Of a DNA stretch of 64,000 nucleotides, positions 45,352 to 55,014 are shown piece after piece. The stretch lies in contig NZ_CP029210.1 in the NCBI RefSeq assembly GCF_003100395.1, positions 1,054,001 to 1,118,000 on the forward strand. The letters are read 5' to 3'. The position numbers and the translations under genes are program-made. Each line of letters begins with the position of its first letter. Positions within the stretch are counted from its first letter, which is position 1. The notes below the pieces were generated by a model. The model made no database searches and was not told the origin of the DNA. It was given only the letters and a program-made list of their open reading frames with translations. The stretch is from Aquabacterium olei. Its GTDB lineage: Bacteria; Pseudomonadota; Gammaproteobacteria; Burkholderiales; Burkholderiaceae_C.

Positions 45352-46653
45352 ATGACACGGCAACACATCATCGACAGGCGGCTGGCGGGCAAGAACAAGT
45401 CCATCGGCAACCGCGAGCGCTTCCTGCGACGGTACAAGACGCAGGTGCGCGAAGCCGTGCAGCGTGCCATCAACGGCCGCAGCATCCGCGACATCGAGAA
45501 GGGCGAGGACATCGCCATCCCGAAGCGTGACCTGTCCGAGCCGGTTTTCCGGCATGGCGACGGGGGCACGCGCGACGTCGTGCATCCAGGCAACCGCGAG
45601 TACATCAAGGGTGACCGCATCGAGAAGCCGCAGGGTGGCGGCGGGCAGGGCGGCGGTGGCGGTGAGGCGAGCGACCAGGGAGAGGGCGAGGACGACTTCG
45701 TCTTCTCCCTGAGCAAGGAAGAGTTCATGCAGGTCTTCTTCGAAGACCTCGCACTGCCCAACCTGGTGCGCACGGCCCTGGCCGAGGTGCCCGAGTGGAA
45801 GAGCCACCGCGCCGGCTTCAGCAGCGACGGCACGCCCAACAACCTGCATGTGGTCCGCTCGATGCGGGGCGCGCTGGGCCGGCGCATTGCGCTGGGTGCC
45901 AGCAGCCGGCGTGAGATCAAGGAACTGGAAGCGCGGCTGGACGTGCTGCGCACCCTGCCCGACACCGACGACGCGGCGCTGGCCCGCGACCGCGCGGCCG
46001 AGATCGAGGCCATCGAAGCGCAACTGCAGCAACTGTACGGGCGCATGAAGGGCATTCCCTTCCTCGACCCGATCGACCTGCGCTTCCGCAGCCGCGTCAA
46101 GGTGCCGGTGCCCACCACCAAGGCGGTGATGTTCTGCGTGATGGACGTCTCGGGCTCGATGGACGAGCAGCGCAAGGAACTGTCCAAGCGTTTCTTCATC
46201 CTGCTGTACCTGTTCCTGACGCGGCACTACGACAAGATCGAGCTTGTCTTCATCCGCCACCACACGCAGGCTCAGGAGGTGACCGAGGACGAATTCTTCC
46301 ATGCGACGGAGACCGGGGGCACGGTGGTGTCGAGCGCGCTGGTGCTGCTGGACGAGGTGATCCGCGCCCGCTACCCCACCAGCGAATGGAACCTGTACGT
46401 GGCCCAGGCCAGCGACGGCGACAACTGGCATCACGATTCAAGCCGCTGCCGGGAAATCCTGGAAGACAAGATCCTGCCGCTGGTGCGTTATTTCGCCTAC
46501 GTGCAGGTGGCACAGACCGAGCAGAACCTGTGGGATGAATACCTCGGTCTGGCCGAACGGCACAAGCACTTTGCCATGCGCAAGGTGCTGGAGCCTTCGC
46601 AGATCTATCCGGTGTTCAGGGAGCTGTTCAAGAAGGAAGGGGTCGACGCATGA
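45352..46653 (+). CDS. yeaH: YeaH/YhbH family protein (DUF444)
   Basis: 433 residues. It begins with a basic N-terminus (IDRRLAGKNKSIGNRERFLRRY), then a Gly-rich linker (PQGGGGQGGGGGEASDQGEGED). A von Willebrand A-like domain follows with a MIDAS-type DxSxS (CVMDVSGSMDEQRKELSKRF) and the ETGGTVVSSAL motif. It is the standard partner of PrkA. It is 128 bp after prkA and overlaps the SpoVR gene by 4 bp. Molecular activity unproven; metal-dependent adhesion-type binding is inferred from the fold. Confidence 0.93.
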   Translation: MTRQHIIDRRLAGKNKSIGNRERFLRRYKTQVREAVQRAINGRSIRDIEKGEDIAIPKRDLSEPVFRHGDGGTRDVVHPGNREYIKGDRIEKPQGGGGQGGGGGEASDQGEGEDDFVFSLSKEEFMQVFFEDLALPNLVRTALAEVPEWKSHRAGFSSDGTPNNLHVVRSMRGALGRRIALGASSRREIKELEARLDVLRTLPDTDDAALARDRAAEIEAIEAQLQQLYGRMKGIPFLDPIDLRFRSRVKVPVPTTKAVMFCVMDVSGSMDEQRKELSKRFFILLYLFLTRHYDKIELVFIRHHTQAQEVTEDEFFHATETGGTVVSSALVLLDEVIRARYPTSEWNLYVAQASDGDNWHHDSSRCREILEDKILPLVRYFAYVQVAQTEQNLWDEYLGLAERHKHFAMRKVLEPSQIYPVFRELFKKEGVDA

Positions 46654-48209
46654 CCATGACCTTGCAACACGACAGCACGCTCACCAAGCCTTTGCCGGGC
46701 TCGTCGGACTGGTCGTTCGAGCTCATCGAGGGCTACCACGACGTCATTCGCCAGACGGCCGAGCGGTTCAAACTGGACACCTACCCCAACCAGCTGGAGA
46801 TCATCACCGCCGAGCAGATGATGGACGCCTACGCCAGTGTCGGCATGCCGGTGAACTATCGGCACTGGTCGTACGGCAAGGAGTTCATCTCGACCGAGAA
46901 GAACTACCGCCGCGGCCACATGGGCCTGGCCTACGAGATCGTCATCAACTCCAACCCCTGCATCAGCTACCTGATGGAGGAGAACACCATGGCCATGCAG
47001 GCCCTGGTGATCGCGCACGCGGCCTACGGGCACAACAGCTTTTTCAAGGGCAACTATCTGTTCCGGATGTGGACCGACGCCGGCTCCATCATCGATTACC
47101 TCGTCTATGCCAAGCAGTACGTGGCGCGCTGCGAGGAGCGTTACGGGGTGGACACCGTCGAGGAGTTTCTCGATTCCTGCCATGCGCTGCAGAGCCACGG
47201 GGTGGACCGCTACCGTCGCCCTGGCAAGCTCTCGCTCGACAAGGAACTGGCGCGACGGGAGGAACGCGAGGCCTACCTGCAGCAGCAGGTGAACGACCTG
47301 TGGCGCACGCTGCCGCGCCGGGCCGACCGGCCGGAAGAGGAGGTGATCAAGCGCTTCCCGTCCGAGCCGCAGGAAAACCTGCTGTACTTCATCGAGAAGA
47401 ATGCGCCGCTGCTCGAACCCTGGCAGCGGGAGATCGTGCGCATCGTGCGCAAGGTGGCGCAGTACTTCTACCCGCAGCGCCAGACCCAGGTGATGAACGA
47501 GGGCTGGGCCACGTTCTGGCACTACACGCTGCTCAACACCATGTACGACGATGGCTGGCTGACCGATGGCGTGATGCTGGAGTGGCTGAAGTCGCACACC
47601 AACGTGGTGTACCAGCCGCCGGTGGGGCACCGCGCCTACAGCGGGCTGAATCCGTATGCGCTCGGTTTTGCGATGTACAGCGATCTCAAGCGCATCTGCA
47701 CCCACCCCACCGACGAAGACCGACACTGGTTCCCCGACTTCGCGGGCTCGGCTCAGGGCACCGACCCGAACGAGCACGCCTGGCTCAAGACCCTGGATTA
47801 CGCAATGCGCAATTTCAAGGACGAGAGTTTCATCGGGCAGTTCCTGTCGCCCAAGGTGATGCGTGACTTCCGCCTGTTTGCCATCCGCGACGATGAGCAC
47901 GACAGTGAGTACGAGGTCAGCGCCATCCACGACGAGTCGGGCTACCGCGCCTTGCGCGAGACCCTGTCACGCCAGTACGACCTGGGGGCACGCGAGCCGA
48001 ACATCCAGGTGTGGAGCGTGAACCTGCGTGGCGACCGGTCGCTGACGCTGCGGCACACGCAGCACAACGACCGTCCGCTGGGCGACGGCACGCGCGAGGT
48101 GCTCAAGCACGTCGCGCGGCTGTGGGGCTTCCCGGTTCACCTCGAGAGCGTGAACCAGGGCGGTGACGTGCGCCAGCAGTGGACGGTGGTGCCGTCCACG
48201 ATGGACTGA
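46650..48209 (+). CDS. SpoVR family protein (YcgB-like)
   Basis: 519 residues, normal for the family. Recognised by WSFELIEGYHDVIRQTAERFKLDTYPNQ, YRHWSYGKEFISTE, the histidine-rich AYGHNSFFKGNYLF, NEGWATFWHY and PPVGHRAYSGLNPYALGF. SpoVR was named from a Bacillus spore-cortex mutant; in non-sporing proteobacteria it sits with yeaG/yeaH, as here, and is linked to stationary-phase stress. The conserved His/Glu segments look metal-binding, which is inference. Translationally coupled to yeaH through the 4-bp overlap. Confidence 0.94.
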   Translation: MTMTLQHDSTLTKPLPGSSDWSFELIEGYHDVIRQTAERFKLDTYPNQLEIITAEQMMDAYASVGMPVNYRHWSYGKEFISTEKNYRRGHMGLAYEIVINSNPCISYLMEENTMAMQALVIAHAAYGHNSFFKGNYLFRMWTDAGSIIDYLVYAKQYVARCEERYGVDTVEEFLDSCHALQSHGVDRYRRPGKLSLDKELARREEREAYLQQQVNDLWRTLPRRADRPEEEVIKRFPSEPQENLLYFIEKNAPLLEPWQREIVRIVRKVAQYFYPQRQTQVMNEGWATFWHYTLLNTMYDDGWLTDGVMLEWLKSHTNVVYQPPVGHRAYSGLNPYALGFAMYSDLKRICTHPTDEDRHWFPDFAGSAQGTDPNEHAWLKTLDYAMRNFKDESFIGQFLSPKVMRDFRLFAIRDDEHDSEYEVSAIHDESGYRALRETLSRQYDLGAREPNIQVWSVNLRGDRSLTLRHTQHNDRPLGDGTREVLKHVARLWGFPVHLESVNQGGDVRQQWTVVPSTMD

Positions 48210-48231
48210 GCGGGCCGACGCGGCTTGCGCG

Positions 48232-48924
48232 TCAGCTGCGCTGCGCACGCAGATCGGACAGCCACATGCCCTTGCTGCGTGCGTCGGCTTCGTGGGCCTC
48301 GTGCCGCCAGGTTTCGGCCAGCGCAGCGCCGTACCACTGTTGCATGCCGGGCAGGGCCAGCAGGCGCTCGACATAGGCCTGCGCGGTGGGCCCGAGTTCC
48401 GGGCTGTAGGTCTGGGCGCGGAAGGCCAGCGGCGCGAAGAACGCATCGACCGCGGTGAACGCCTGGCCCGCCAGCCAGGGGCCACCGAAGCGCGCCAGGC
48501 CTTCGGTCCACAGGCTTTCCGCGCGCTGCCAGTCAGCGCGCACGGCGGCGGGCCACTCCGGCAGGCGGATGCGCAGGCCGCAGTTCATGGTGCAGGTGTC
48601 GCGCAGGGCAAAAAACCCCGCATGCATCTCCGCGCAGGCGCTGCGGGCCCAGGCCCGGGCGGCGGCATCGGCGGGCCAGACCGCGGGATGGCGCTCGGCC
48701 AGGTACTCGGTGATGGCCAGGGATTCCCAGACCACGGTGTCGCCGTCGTGCAGGCATGGCACCTTCCCGGTGGGTGAAAAATCGGTGAAGGGGACGCTGT
48801 CGGTCGCGTCGTCGAAGGGCACCAGCCGTTCTTCGAAGGGGATGCCGAGTTCGGTCATCAGCAGCCAGGGGCGCAGGGACCACGAGGAATAGTTGCGGTT
48901 GGCGATGTAGAGGGTCAGGGCCAT
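48232..48924 (-). CDS. Glutathione S-transferase family protein
   Basis: 230 residues. The N-terminal thioredoxin-like domain (LYIANRNYSSWSLRPWLLMTELGIPFEE) carries the likely catalytic Ser in NYSSWS, the cis-Pro glutathione site GKVPCL and the VVWESLAITEYLAE motif. An all-helical C-terminal domain includes GPWLAGQAFTAVDAFFAPLAFR with the N-capping Asp. ATG 48924 starts this domain; the longer frame to 48972 is upstream sequence. Substrate unknown. It converges with the SpoVR gene with a 22-bp gap. Confidence 0.9.
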   Translation of the reverse strand: MALTLYIANRNYSSWSLRPWLLMTELGIPFEERLVPFDDATDSVPFTDFSPTGKVPCLHDGDTVVWESLAITEYLAERHPAVWPADAAARAWARSACAEMHAGFFALRDTCTMNCGLRIRLPEWPAAVRADWQRAESLWTEGLARFGGPWLAGQAFTAVDAFFAPLAFRAQTYSPELGPTAQAYVERLLALPGMQQWYGAALAETWRHEAHEADARSKGMWLSDLRAQRS

Positions 48925-49084
48925 GGGCGTGCGCTCCACCGGGGGCAGGTCTCGAGACGCCCAGCTTAACAAGGCCGGCGGGTTTTCCCGTAATGTGCAA
49001 GGCCGGAGCAGGGGTGTGGGGTGGGTGCGGCCGAACCACGGCTTGAGGCGCGGATCAGCCGGGTTCCAGGGGCCTTTATCCGGC

Positions 49085-49111
49085 TAAAGATTGGGCGGCG
49101 CTGGCCAAGAA
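49085..49111 (+). promoter_or_regulatory. Sigma-28 (FliA) promoter upstream of flhB
   Basis: TAAAGATT, 11-bp spacer, GCCAAGAA. This matches the FliA consensus TAAAGTTT-N11-GCCGATAA in 7/8 and 6/8 positions with exact spacing. The predicted transcript starts near 49118, 25 nt before the flhB ATG. Confidence 0.7.
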
Positions 49112-49142
49112 TCGGCTTCATCCCGCCGTACCACGTCCATCC

Positions 49143-50318
49143 ATGTCCGACAGCGCACAAGACAAGCAGTTACCCGCCTCGGAGCGGAAGCTGCGCGAGG
49201 CCCGCAAAGAGGGTCAGGTCGTCCGCTCCAAGGACCTGGGCCACTTTCTGGTCCTGCTCGCTGCCACCGGGGCGCTGGTTGCCCTCACGCCGATCTGGAT
49301 GGCGCGCATCGAGCGCATCCTGACCGCCGGCCTGCGCTTCGATGCGCGCACGGTGGCCAACCCCGCGATGATGGGTGAACGCCTGGTGGAGTGGAGCGTC
49401 GAGGCGCTGCTCATCGTCGTGCCCTTTGCGCTGGGCGTGGTGCTGGCTTCGGTGGCCGCCAGCGTGCTGGCCGGTGGCTGGGTGATGTCCTTCCAGGTGC
49501 TGAGCCCCAAGTTCAGCAAGCTCAATCCCATCAGCGGCATCGCCAACCTGTTTTCCAAGCAGCACCTGATCGACGCGCTCAAGGCCTCGGCCATGGGCCT
49601 GATTCTGGGCGGCACCGGCCTGATGTTTCTCAGCAAGGTCTGGCCGTCGATGGTCAACCTGCTGGCCCAGCCGCTGCCCGCCGCCATGGCCACACTGGGC
49701 GACACGCTGGCCAGCGTGCTGCTGTCGATGCTGCTGGTGATCGCCCTGTTTGCGCTGATCGACTGGCCCCTGCAGAAGTTCCTCTTCGCCGAGCGGATGA
49801 AGATGAGCCACCAGGACATGAAGGACGAGTTCAAGCAGCAGGAAGGCAACATGGAGGTCAAGGGCCGCATCAAGCAAAAGATGCGCGAGATGGCCCGCCG
49901 TCGGATGCTGGCTGCCGTGCCGGAAGCGAACCTGGTCGTGATGAACCCGACCCACTACGCCGTGGCACTGAAATACGACGAGAACGCGATGGGCGCCCCC
50001 CGTGTGGTGGCCAAGGGCGTGGACCTGCTGGCGCTGAAGATCCGCGACGTGGCGGTGGAGCACAAAGTGCCCGTGCTGGAGGCGCCGCCGCTGGCGCGCG
50101 CCCTGTACGCCACCACCGAGCTCGACCACGAGGTGCCGGTGGGCCTGTACACCGCGGTGGCCCAGGTGATGGCCTACGTGTTCCGCCTGAAGGCCGCGCT
50201 CAGCGGCGAGGCGCCGATGCCGGGCAACCTGCCCGACCTTGATGTGCCGCCCGAACTCGATCCCCATGATCCAAGAGCCACCGTGAAGAAGATGGCTGAA
50301 AGCGAAGGTGACGCATGA
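49143..50318 (+). CDS. flhB: Flagellar type III export switch protein FlhB
   Basis: 391 residues. The N-terminus (DKQLPASERKLREARKEGQVVRSKDL) is typical, followed by four membrane helices and the cytoplasmic autocleavage domain with NPTH at 268-271 (LVVMNPTHYAVALKYD). FlhB switches export from rod/hook to filament substrates after cleavage. First gene of the flhB-flhA-flhF-flhG-fliA cluster; its stop overlaps the flhA start by 4 bp. Confidence 0.97.
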   Translation: MSDSAQDKQLPASERKLREARKEGQVVRSKDLGHFLVLLAATGALVALTPIWMARIERILTAGLRFDARTVANPAMMGERLVEWSVEALLIVVPFALGVVLASVAASVLAGGWVMSFQVLSPKFSKLNPISGIANLFSKQHLIDALKASAMGLILGGTGLMFLSKVWPSMVNLLAQPLPAAMATLGDTLASVLLSMLLVIALFALIDWPLQKFLFAERMKMSHQDMKDEFKQQEGNMEVKGRIKQKMREMARRRMLAAVPEANLVVMNPTHYAVALKYDENAMGAPRVVAKGVDLLALKIRDVAVEHKVPVLEAPPLARALYATTELDHEVPVGLYTAVAQVMAYVFRLKAALSGEAPMPGNLPDLDVPPELDPHDPRATVKKMAESEGDA

Positions 50319-52417
50319 ACCCCGCGCTGATGAGGTTGCAGGCCCTGCTGGGCAATGGCAAGCAGTTCCAGGCCATGGCCGCCCCGGTGGTGGTCGTGCT
50401 GGTGCTGGCGCTGATGGTCCTGCCGCTGCCGCCCTTCCTGCTCGACCTGTTCTTCACCTTCAACATCGCCACCGCGCTGATGGTCATGATGGTGGCGTCA
50501 ACCATGCTGCGTCCGCTGGACTTCGCGGCCTTCCCGTCGGTGCTGCTGCTGACCACGCTGCTGCGCCTGTCGCTGAACGTCGCCTCGACCCGCATCGTGC
50601 TGATGGACGGCCACAACGGCGCGGGCGCGGCCGGCAAGGTGATCGAGGCCTTCGGTCACTTCCTGATCGGCGGCAACTTCGCCGTGGGCCTGATCGTGTT
50701 CGCGGTGCTGGTGGTGATCAACTTCGTGGTGATCACCAAGGGCGCCGAGCGGATCGCCGAGGTGAGTGCCCGCTTCACGCTGGACGCCATGCCCGGCAAG
50801 CAGATGGCCATCGACGCCGACCTGAGCGCCGGCCTGATCGACGAGAAGGAAGCCCGTCGTCGCCGCACCGAGGTGGGTGAAGAGGCCGAATTCCACGGCT
50901 CCATGGACGGTGCCTCGAAGTTCGTGCGCGGCGACGCGATCGCCGGCATCCTGATCCTGTTCATCAACATCATCGGCGGCTTCGTCATCGGTGTGGCCCA
51001 GCACGGCCTGTCGCCGGGCCAGGCGGCCGAAAGTTATGTGCTGCTGGCCGTCGGTGACGCGCTGGTCGCGCAGATCCCCGGTCTGCTGATCTCGGTCGCG
51101 TCGGCCATGGTGGTCTCGCGCGTGGGCAAGGAGCAGGACGTCGGCACGCAGATCAGCAGCCAGATGTTCGCCAACCCCAAGGTCATCGGCGTGGCCGGGG
51201 GCGTGATCGGCCTGCTGGGCGTCATCCCGGGCATGCCGGCCCTGGTCTTCCTGCCGGTGGCCACCGGCATGGGCTACGCGGCCTGGAAGCTGCACAAGAA
51301 GCAGGAGGAGGCCCGTCTGGCGCCGCCCGCACCGGAAAAGCCCGCCAACGCCCCCGCCGCCAACGGCGAGGCCTCCTGGGAAGACCTGCAGCCGGTCGAC
51401 ACCCTGGGCCTCGAGGTGGGCTACCGCCTGATCCAGCTGGTCGACAAGGAGCGCGGCGGCGACCTGCTGACCCGCATCAAGGGCGTGCGTCGCAAGTTCG
51501 CGCAGGAAGTGGGCTTCCTGCCGCCCTCGGTGCACATCAAGGACAACCTCGAGCTCAAGCCCAGCTTCTACCGGATCACGCTGCGCGGTGCCGTGGTGGG
51601 CGAAGGCGAGGTTTTCCCCAACATGCTGATGGCGATCAACCCCGGCCACGTCGTCAATCCGATTGCCGGCACGGCCGCGGTCGACCCGGCCTTCGGCCTG
51701 CCGGCGGTGTGGATCGAAGAACGGCAACGGGATGCCGCGCAAATGGCGGGGTACACCGTCGTTGATCCGTCGACCGTGGTGGCCACCCATCTTTCACACT
51801 TGATGCAACTCCATGCAGCCAAGTTGCTGGGCCGGGTCGAGACCCAGCAGCTGGTGGAACATGTGACGAAGCTGGCTCCCAAACTGATGGAAGACGTGGT
51901 CCCCAAGATGATCGGCATCGCAACCCTGCAAAAAATCCTCCAGCTGCTGCTGGAAGAGGGCGTGCACATCCGCGACATGCGCTCCATCATCGAGACCCTG
52001 GCCGAGCACGCTTCGGGCAATCCTGCCATCGTCAACGACCCGGGCGAACTCGCCCGCCGTATCCGCATCGGGCTGGCTCCGGCCATCGTGCAGCAGATCT
52101 ACGGCCCCGTGAAGGAACTGGATGTGATCGCCATCGAACCGGATCTGGAGCGCCTGCTGACCCAGGCCCTGACCTCGCCCAACGGCCCCATGCTGGACCC
52201 GGGCGTGGCCGACCACCTGACCCGCCAGGCCGCCGAGGCCACCCAACGCCAGGAAAACATGGGCCAGCCGGCCTGCCTGCTGGTGCCCGACGCCATCCGC
52301 CCGACGGTGGCCCGCCTGCTCAAACGTGCTGCGCCCCGCCTGAAGGTGCTGGGCCACAGCGAGATTCCTGAGACCCACTCCATCCGCATTGGTACCCTGA
52401 TTGGAGGCCACGCATGA
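50315..52417 (+). CDS. flhA: Flagellar type III export gate protein FlhA
   Basis: 700 residues. About eight N-terminal membrane helices carry the conserved FHIPEP-family segments (LRLSLNVASTRIVL, VVITKGAERIAEVSARFTLDAMPGKQMAIDADL), followed by a linker and a large cytoplasmic export-chaperone docking domain (LGLEVGYRLIQLVD, DPAFGLPAVWI, VVATHLSHLM). It forms the nonameric gate using proton motive force. Overlaps both flhB and flhF by 4 bp. Confidence 0.97.
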   Translation: MNPALMRLQALLGNGKQFQAMAAPVVVVLVLALMVLPLPPFLLDLFFTFNIATALMVMMVASTMLRPLDFAAFPSVLLLTTLLRLSLNVASTRIVLMDGHNGAGAAGKVIEAFGHFLIGGNFAVGLIVFAVLVVINFVVITKGAERIAEVSARFTLDAMPGKQMAIDADLSAGLIDEKEARRRRTEVGEEAEFHGSMDGASKFVRGDAIAGILILFINIIGGFVIGVAQHGLSPGQAAESYVLLAVGDALVAQIPGLLISVASAMVVSRVGKEQDVGTQISSQMFANPKVIGVAGGVIGLLGVIPGMPALVFLPVATGMGYAAWKLHKKQEEARLAPPAPEKPANAPAANGEASWEDLQPVDTLGLEVGYRLIQLVDKERGGDLLTRIKGVRRKFAQEVGFLPPSVHIKDNLELKPSFYRITLRGAVVGEGEVFPNMLMAINPGHVVNPIAGTAAVDPAFGLPAVWIEERQRDAAQMAGYTVVDPSTVVATHLSHLMQLHAAKLLGRVETQQLVEHVTKLAPKLMEDVVPKMIGIATLQKILQLLLEEGVHIRDMRSIIETLAEHASGNPAIVNDPGELARRIRIGLAPAIVQQIYGPVKELDVIAIEPDLERLLTQALTSPNGPMLDPGVADHLTRQAAEATQRQENMGQPACLLVPDAIRPTVARLLKRAAPRLKVLGHSEIPETHSIRIGTLIGGHA

Positions 52418-54126
52418 ACGTCAAACGCTTTACTGGACGGAACAGCCGAGAGGCCATGCAAAAGGTCAAGGCTGCTTTCGGTGACGAAGCCGTCGTCCTG
52501 TCGACCAAACCGGCTGCCGAAGGCGGCATCGAGATCCTGGCCATGGCCGCCGACAGCGTGCCCTCGGTGGAGTCCTACCCCGTCGAGCCGGAAGTGCCGG
52601 CTGCGCCCGCGCCCCGGAAGGCGCCTGCGACCCAGCAGGCCCGCCAGGCTGTGGCCAACCTGGCTTCGACCGTGCAGGATGACGTCAAGCAGCTGGCCAT
52701 GAGCACGCTGTCCTTCCAGGACTATGTGCGTGAGCGCATGCTCAAGCGCCGCCAGGCCGCCATGCAGCGCACCGAGCCGGAAATGGCCGCGACGCCCGAA
52801 GAGCACCTGACGCGCCGCTTTGCCGAGCCCAAGCCCGCCCCGGCCGCCGCACCGGCGCCCACGGCCGTGGACCTGGGTGCCGACACCCGCGAACTGGCCG
52901 CGGCCTTTGCCCGCCGCCTGGAAGCCGAAGCCGAGTTGAACGACTGGCAGCGCCCCGAGCCGGCGCCGGCCCCCCGCCAGGCCGCCCCGCGCCCCGAGCC
53001 GGTGGCCCCCGCCCGTCAGAGCCGCCCGGCCCAGGTCGTGCCGCTGCGCAGCGATGCCGCCGAGCTGACCATGGACGCCGTGACCGCCAAGCGCCCGGCT
53101 GCTCGCCCGGTGCCCGTGCAGACCGGCCCGGACGAAGCCACGATGAAGGCCCTGAAGGCCGCCCACGAAGCCAACGCCTCGATGCTGGGCGAGCTGCGTG
53201 CCATGCGCGCCATGATGCAGGAGCGCTTCGAGACCATCGCCTTCATCGAGAAGCTGGGCCGCACCCCGGCCCAGGCCCAACTGGCGCAGAAGCTGCTGGA
53301 CGGCGGTTTCTCGACCGTGCTGATCCGCAAGATGCTGGACGCCATGCCCGCCGAAGTGGCCAGCGGCCAGGCCGATGAACTGAGCTGGGCCACCCAGGTG
53401 CTGCAGCGCAACCTGCACACCGCCGACGCCGAGCCGGCCATCGAAGACCGCGGCGGCGTGTTTGCCCTCGTCGGCGCCACCGGCGTCGGCAAGACCACCT
53501 CCACCGCCAAGCTGGCCGCCATGTTCGCCGCCAAGCACGGCGCCTCCAACCTGGGCCTCATCACGCTGGACGCCTACCGGGTCGGTGCCCACGAGCAGCT
53601 GCGCGCCTATGGCCGCATCCTGGGCGTGCCCGTGCACATGGCCCACGATCGCGCGGCGCTCGAAGACCTGCTCGACCTGCTGTCCAGCAAGAAGCTGATC
53701 CTGATCGACACCGCCGGCATGGCCCAGCGCGACAGCCGCGCCAAGGAACTGCTCGACATGCTGTCGCACCCCAGCATCAAGAAGCTGCTGGTGATCAACG
53801 CCGCCACGCAGGGCGACGCCATCGAGGACACGCTGGTGGCCTACCAGGCCTCGGCCTGTGCCGGCATCGTGCTGTCGAAGCTGGATGAGGCCGTGAAGCT
53901 CGGTCCGGCCCTGGATGCGTTAATCCGTCACAAACTGCGGGTGCTGGGCGTGGCCAACGGCCAGCGCGTGCCTGAAGATTGGCATCGTCTGTCGTCGCAG
54001 GCGCTGGTGCACCGGGCACTGCGCGCAAGCCTGAACCCGGCCTACCGCCTGGATCCGGCCGAAGTGAGCCTGGTGTTCTCGACCTCGCCGGCAGCCGAGC
54101 CCGTGGCCACCCAGCGTTCCGTTTGA
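52414..54126 (+). CDS. flhF: Flagellar placement GTPase FlhF
   Basis: 570 residues. The basic N-terminal B domain (MNVKRFTGRNSREAMQKVKAAFG) and a long Ala/Pro-rich linker precede an SRP-type NG domain. The G domain has G1 GATGVGKTTSTAKLA, LITLDAYRVGAHEQL (G2), LIDTAGMAQRD (G3) and LSKLDEAVKLGPAL (G4/G5). FlhF recruits early flagellar components to the cell pole and determines where and how many flagella form. It is normally paired with FlhG, whose counterpart here is degenerate. Confidence 0.96.
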   Translation: MNVKRFTGRNSREAMQKVKAAFGDEAVVLSTKPAAEGGIEILAMAADSVPSVESYPVEPEVPAAPAPRKAPATQQARQAVANLASTVQDDVKQLAMSTLSFQDYVRERMLKRRQAAMQRTEPEMAATPEEHLTRRFAEPKPAPAAAPAPTAVDLGADTRELAAAFARRLEAEAELNDWQRPEPAPAPRQAAPRPEPVAPARQSRPAQVVPLRSDAAELTMDAVTAKRPAARPVPVQTGPDEATMKALKAAHEANASMLGELRAMRAMMQERFETIAFIEKLGRTPAQAQLAQKLLDGGFSTVLIRKMLDAMPAEVASGQADELSWATQVLQRNLHTADAEPAIEDRGGVFALVGATGVGKTTSTAKLAAMFAAKHGASNLGLITLDAYRVGAHEQLRAYGRILGVPVHMAHDRAALEDLLDLLSSKKLILIDTAGMAQRDSRAKELLDMLSHPSIKKLLVINAATQGDAIEDTLVAYQASACAGIVLSKLDEAVKLGPALDALIRHKLRVLGVANGQRVPEDWHRLSSQALVHRALRASLNPAYRLDPAEVSLVFSTSPAAEPVATQRSV

Positions 54127-54156
54127 TTCCCTGTTCCCCCGATTCTGCGACCCCCC

Positions 54157-54999
54157 ATGATGCGCAACGCACGCCAACCGGAACGCAAGCCTGACCAGGG
54201 GCGACTGCATCACGTCGACCAGGCCCAGGGCCTGCGCCGGATGTTTGCATCGCGCGTGGTGCGCCTCGTGCCGGTGGTGGCCAACCCCACCGCGGGCTGC
54301 GGTGGCAAGGTGCTGGAGCGGCTGTGCAGCGCCTACACCGGCTTCGGTCTGCACACGCTGGTGGTCGATGCCAGCCCGCAGGCCCGAGAGCCCGGCGAAC
54401 TGGTGGCCTTCGACCTGGCCGAGGGCATCGAGCGCCTGTCTGATCTCGTGAGCTACATGCCCGCACGCGGCCTGCCGCTGCGCCATGTCGATGCCAAGGG
54501 CTCATGCGCCACCCTGCTCGACGCCCTGGCGGAAGCCGCGCCGCAGGCCGACGTCATCCTTGTGCACGCCACGGCCAGCGAAACCGTGCGCCTGTTTGCC
54601 GAGCGGGCCCGCGGCCAGCACGTCGTGCCCCTCGTCTACAGCCGTGATCGGGCCGAGAGCCTGCGCGATGCCTACGCCGCCGTGAAGCTGCTGGGGCAGC
54701 GCGGCGGGTGGCCCACCTACGATCTGCTGGTGTGCGCCCCCGAGTCATCGCCGCTGGCCGACGAGATCGCGCACCGCCTGTCGCAGTGCGCCGATGCCTT
54801 CCTCGGCATGGCGCAGCGCAGCACGGTGCGCCTGGATGCCAATGAACCGGCCGAAGTCGAGCCCACCGGCCGTCTTCAGGAACTGGCGGCCACCCTGCTG
54901 CGCGGTGCCCTTCAGCACGCGCTCAGCGACGCCGCATTCGACCACCTGATGTCCCCCGGGGCTGCGCTGCCAACGTGCGCCACCCCCGCGATCAACTGA
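54157..54999 (+). CDS. flhG: FlhG/FleN-like protein with degenerate P-loop
   Basis: 280 residues, in the position of flhG between flhF and fliA. The N-terminus DQAQGLRRMF matches the DQA-GLR motif by which FlhG stimulates FlhF. The deviant Walker A expected for MinD-like ATPases (KGGVGKT) is replaced by NPTAGCGGKVLERL: the signature Lys is missing and Val follows the second Lys instead of Thr. VVDASPQ and later segments fit the MinD fold loosely. The ATPase cycle is therefore probably lost or altered while the FlhF-activating helix is kept. Orthology is inferred from position and the N-terminal motif. Confidence 0.75.
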   Translation: MMRNARQPERKPDQGRLHHVDQAQGLRRMFASRVVRLVPVVANPTAGCGGKVLERLCSAYTGFGLHTLVVDASPQAREPGELVAFDLAEGIERLSDLVSYMPARGLPLRHVDAKGSCATLLDALAEAAPQADVILVHATASETVRLFAERARGQHVVPLVYSRDRAESLRDAYAAVKLLGQRGGWPTYDLLVCAPESSPLADEIAHRLSQCADAFLGMAQRSTVRLDANEPAEVEPTGRLQELAATLLRGALQHALSDAAFDHLMSPGAALPTCATPAIN

Positions 55000-55014
55000 A
55001 AACACGGAGCCCGC

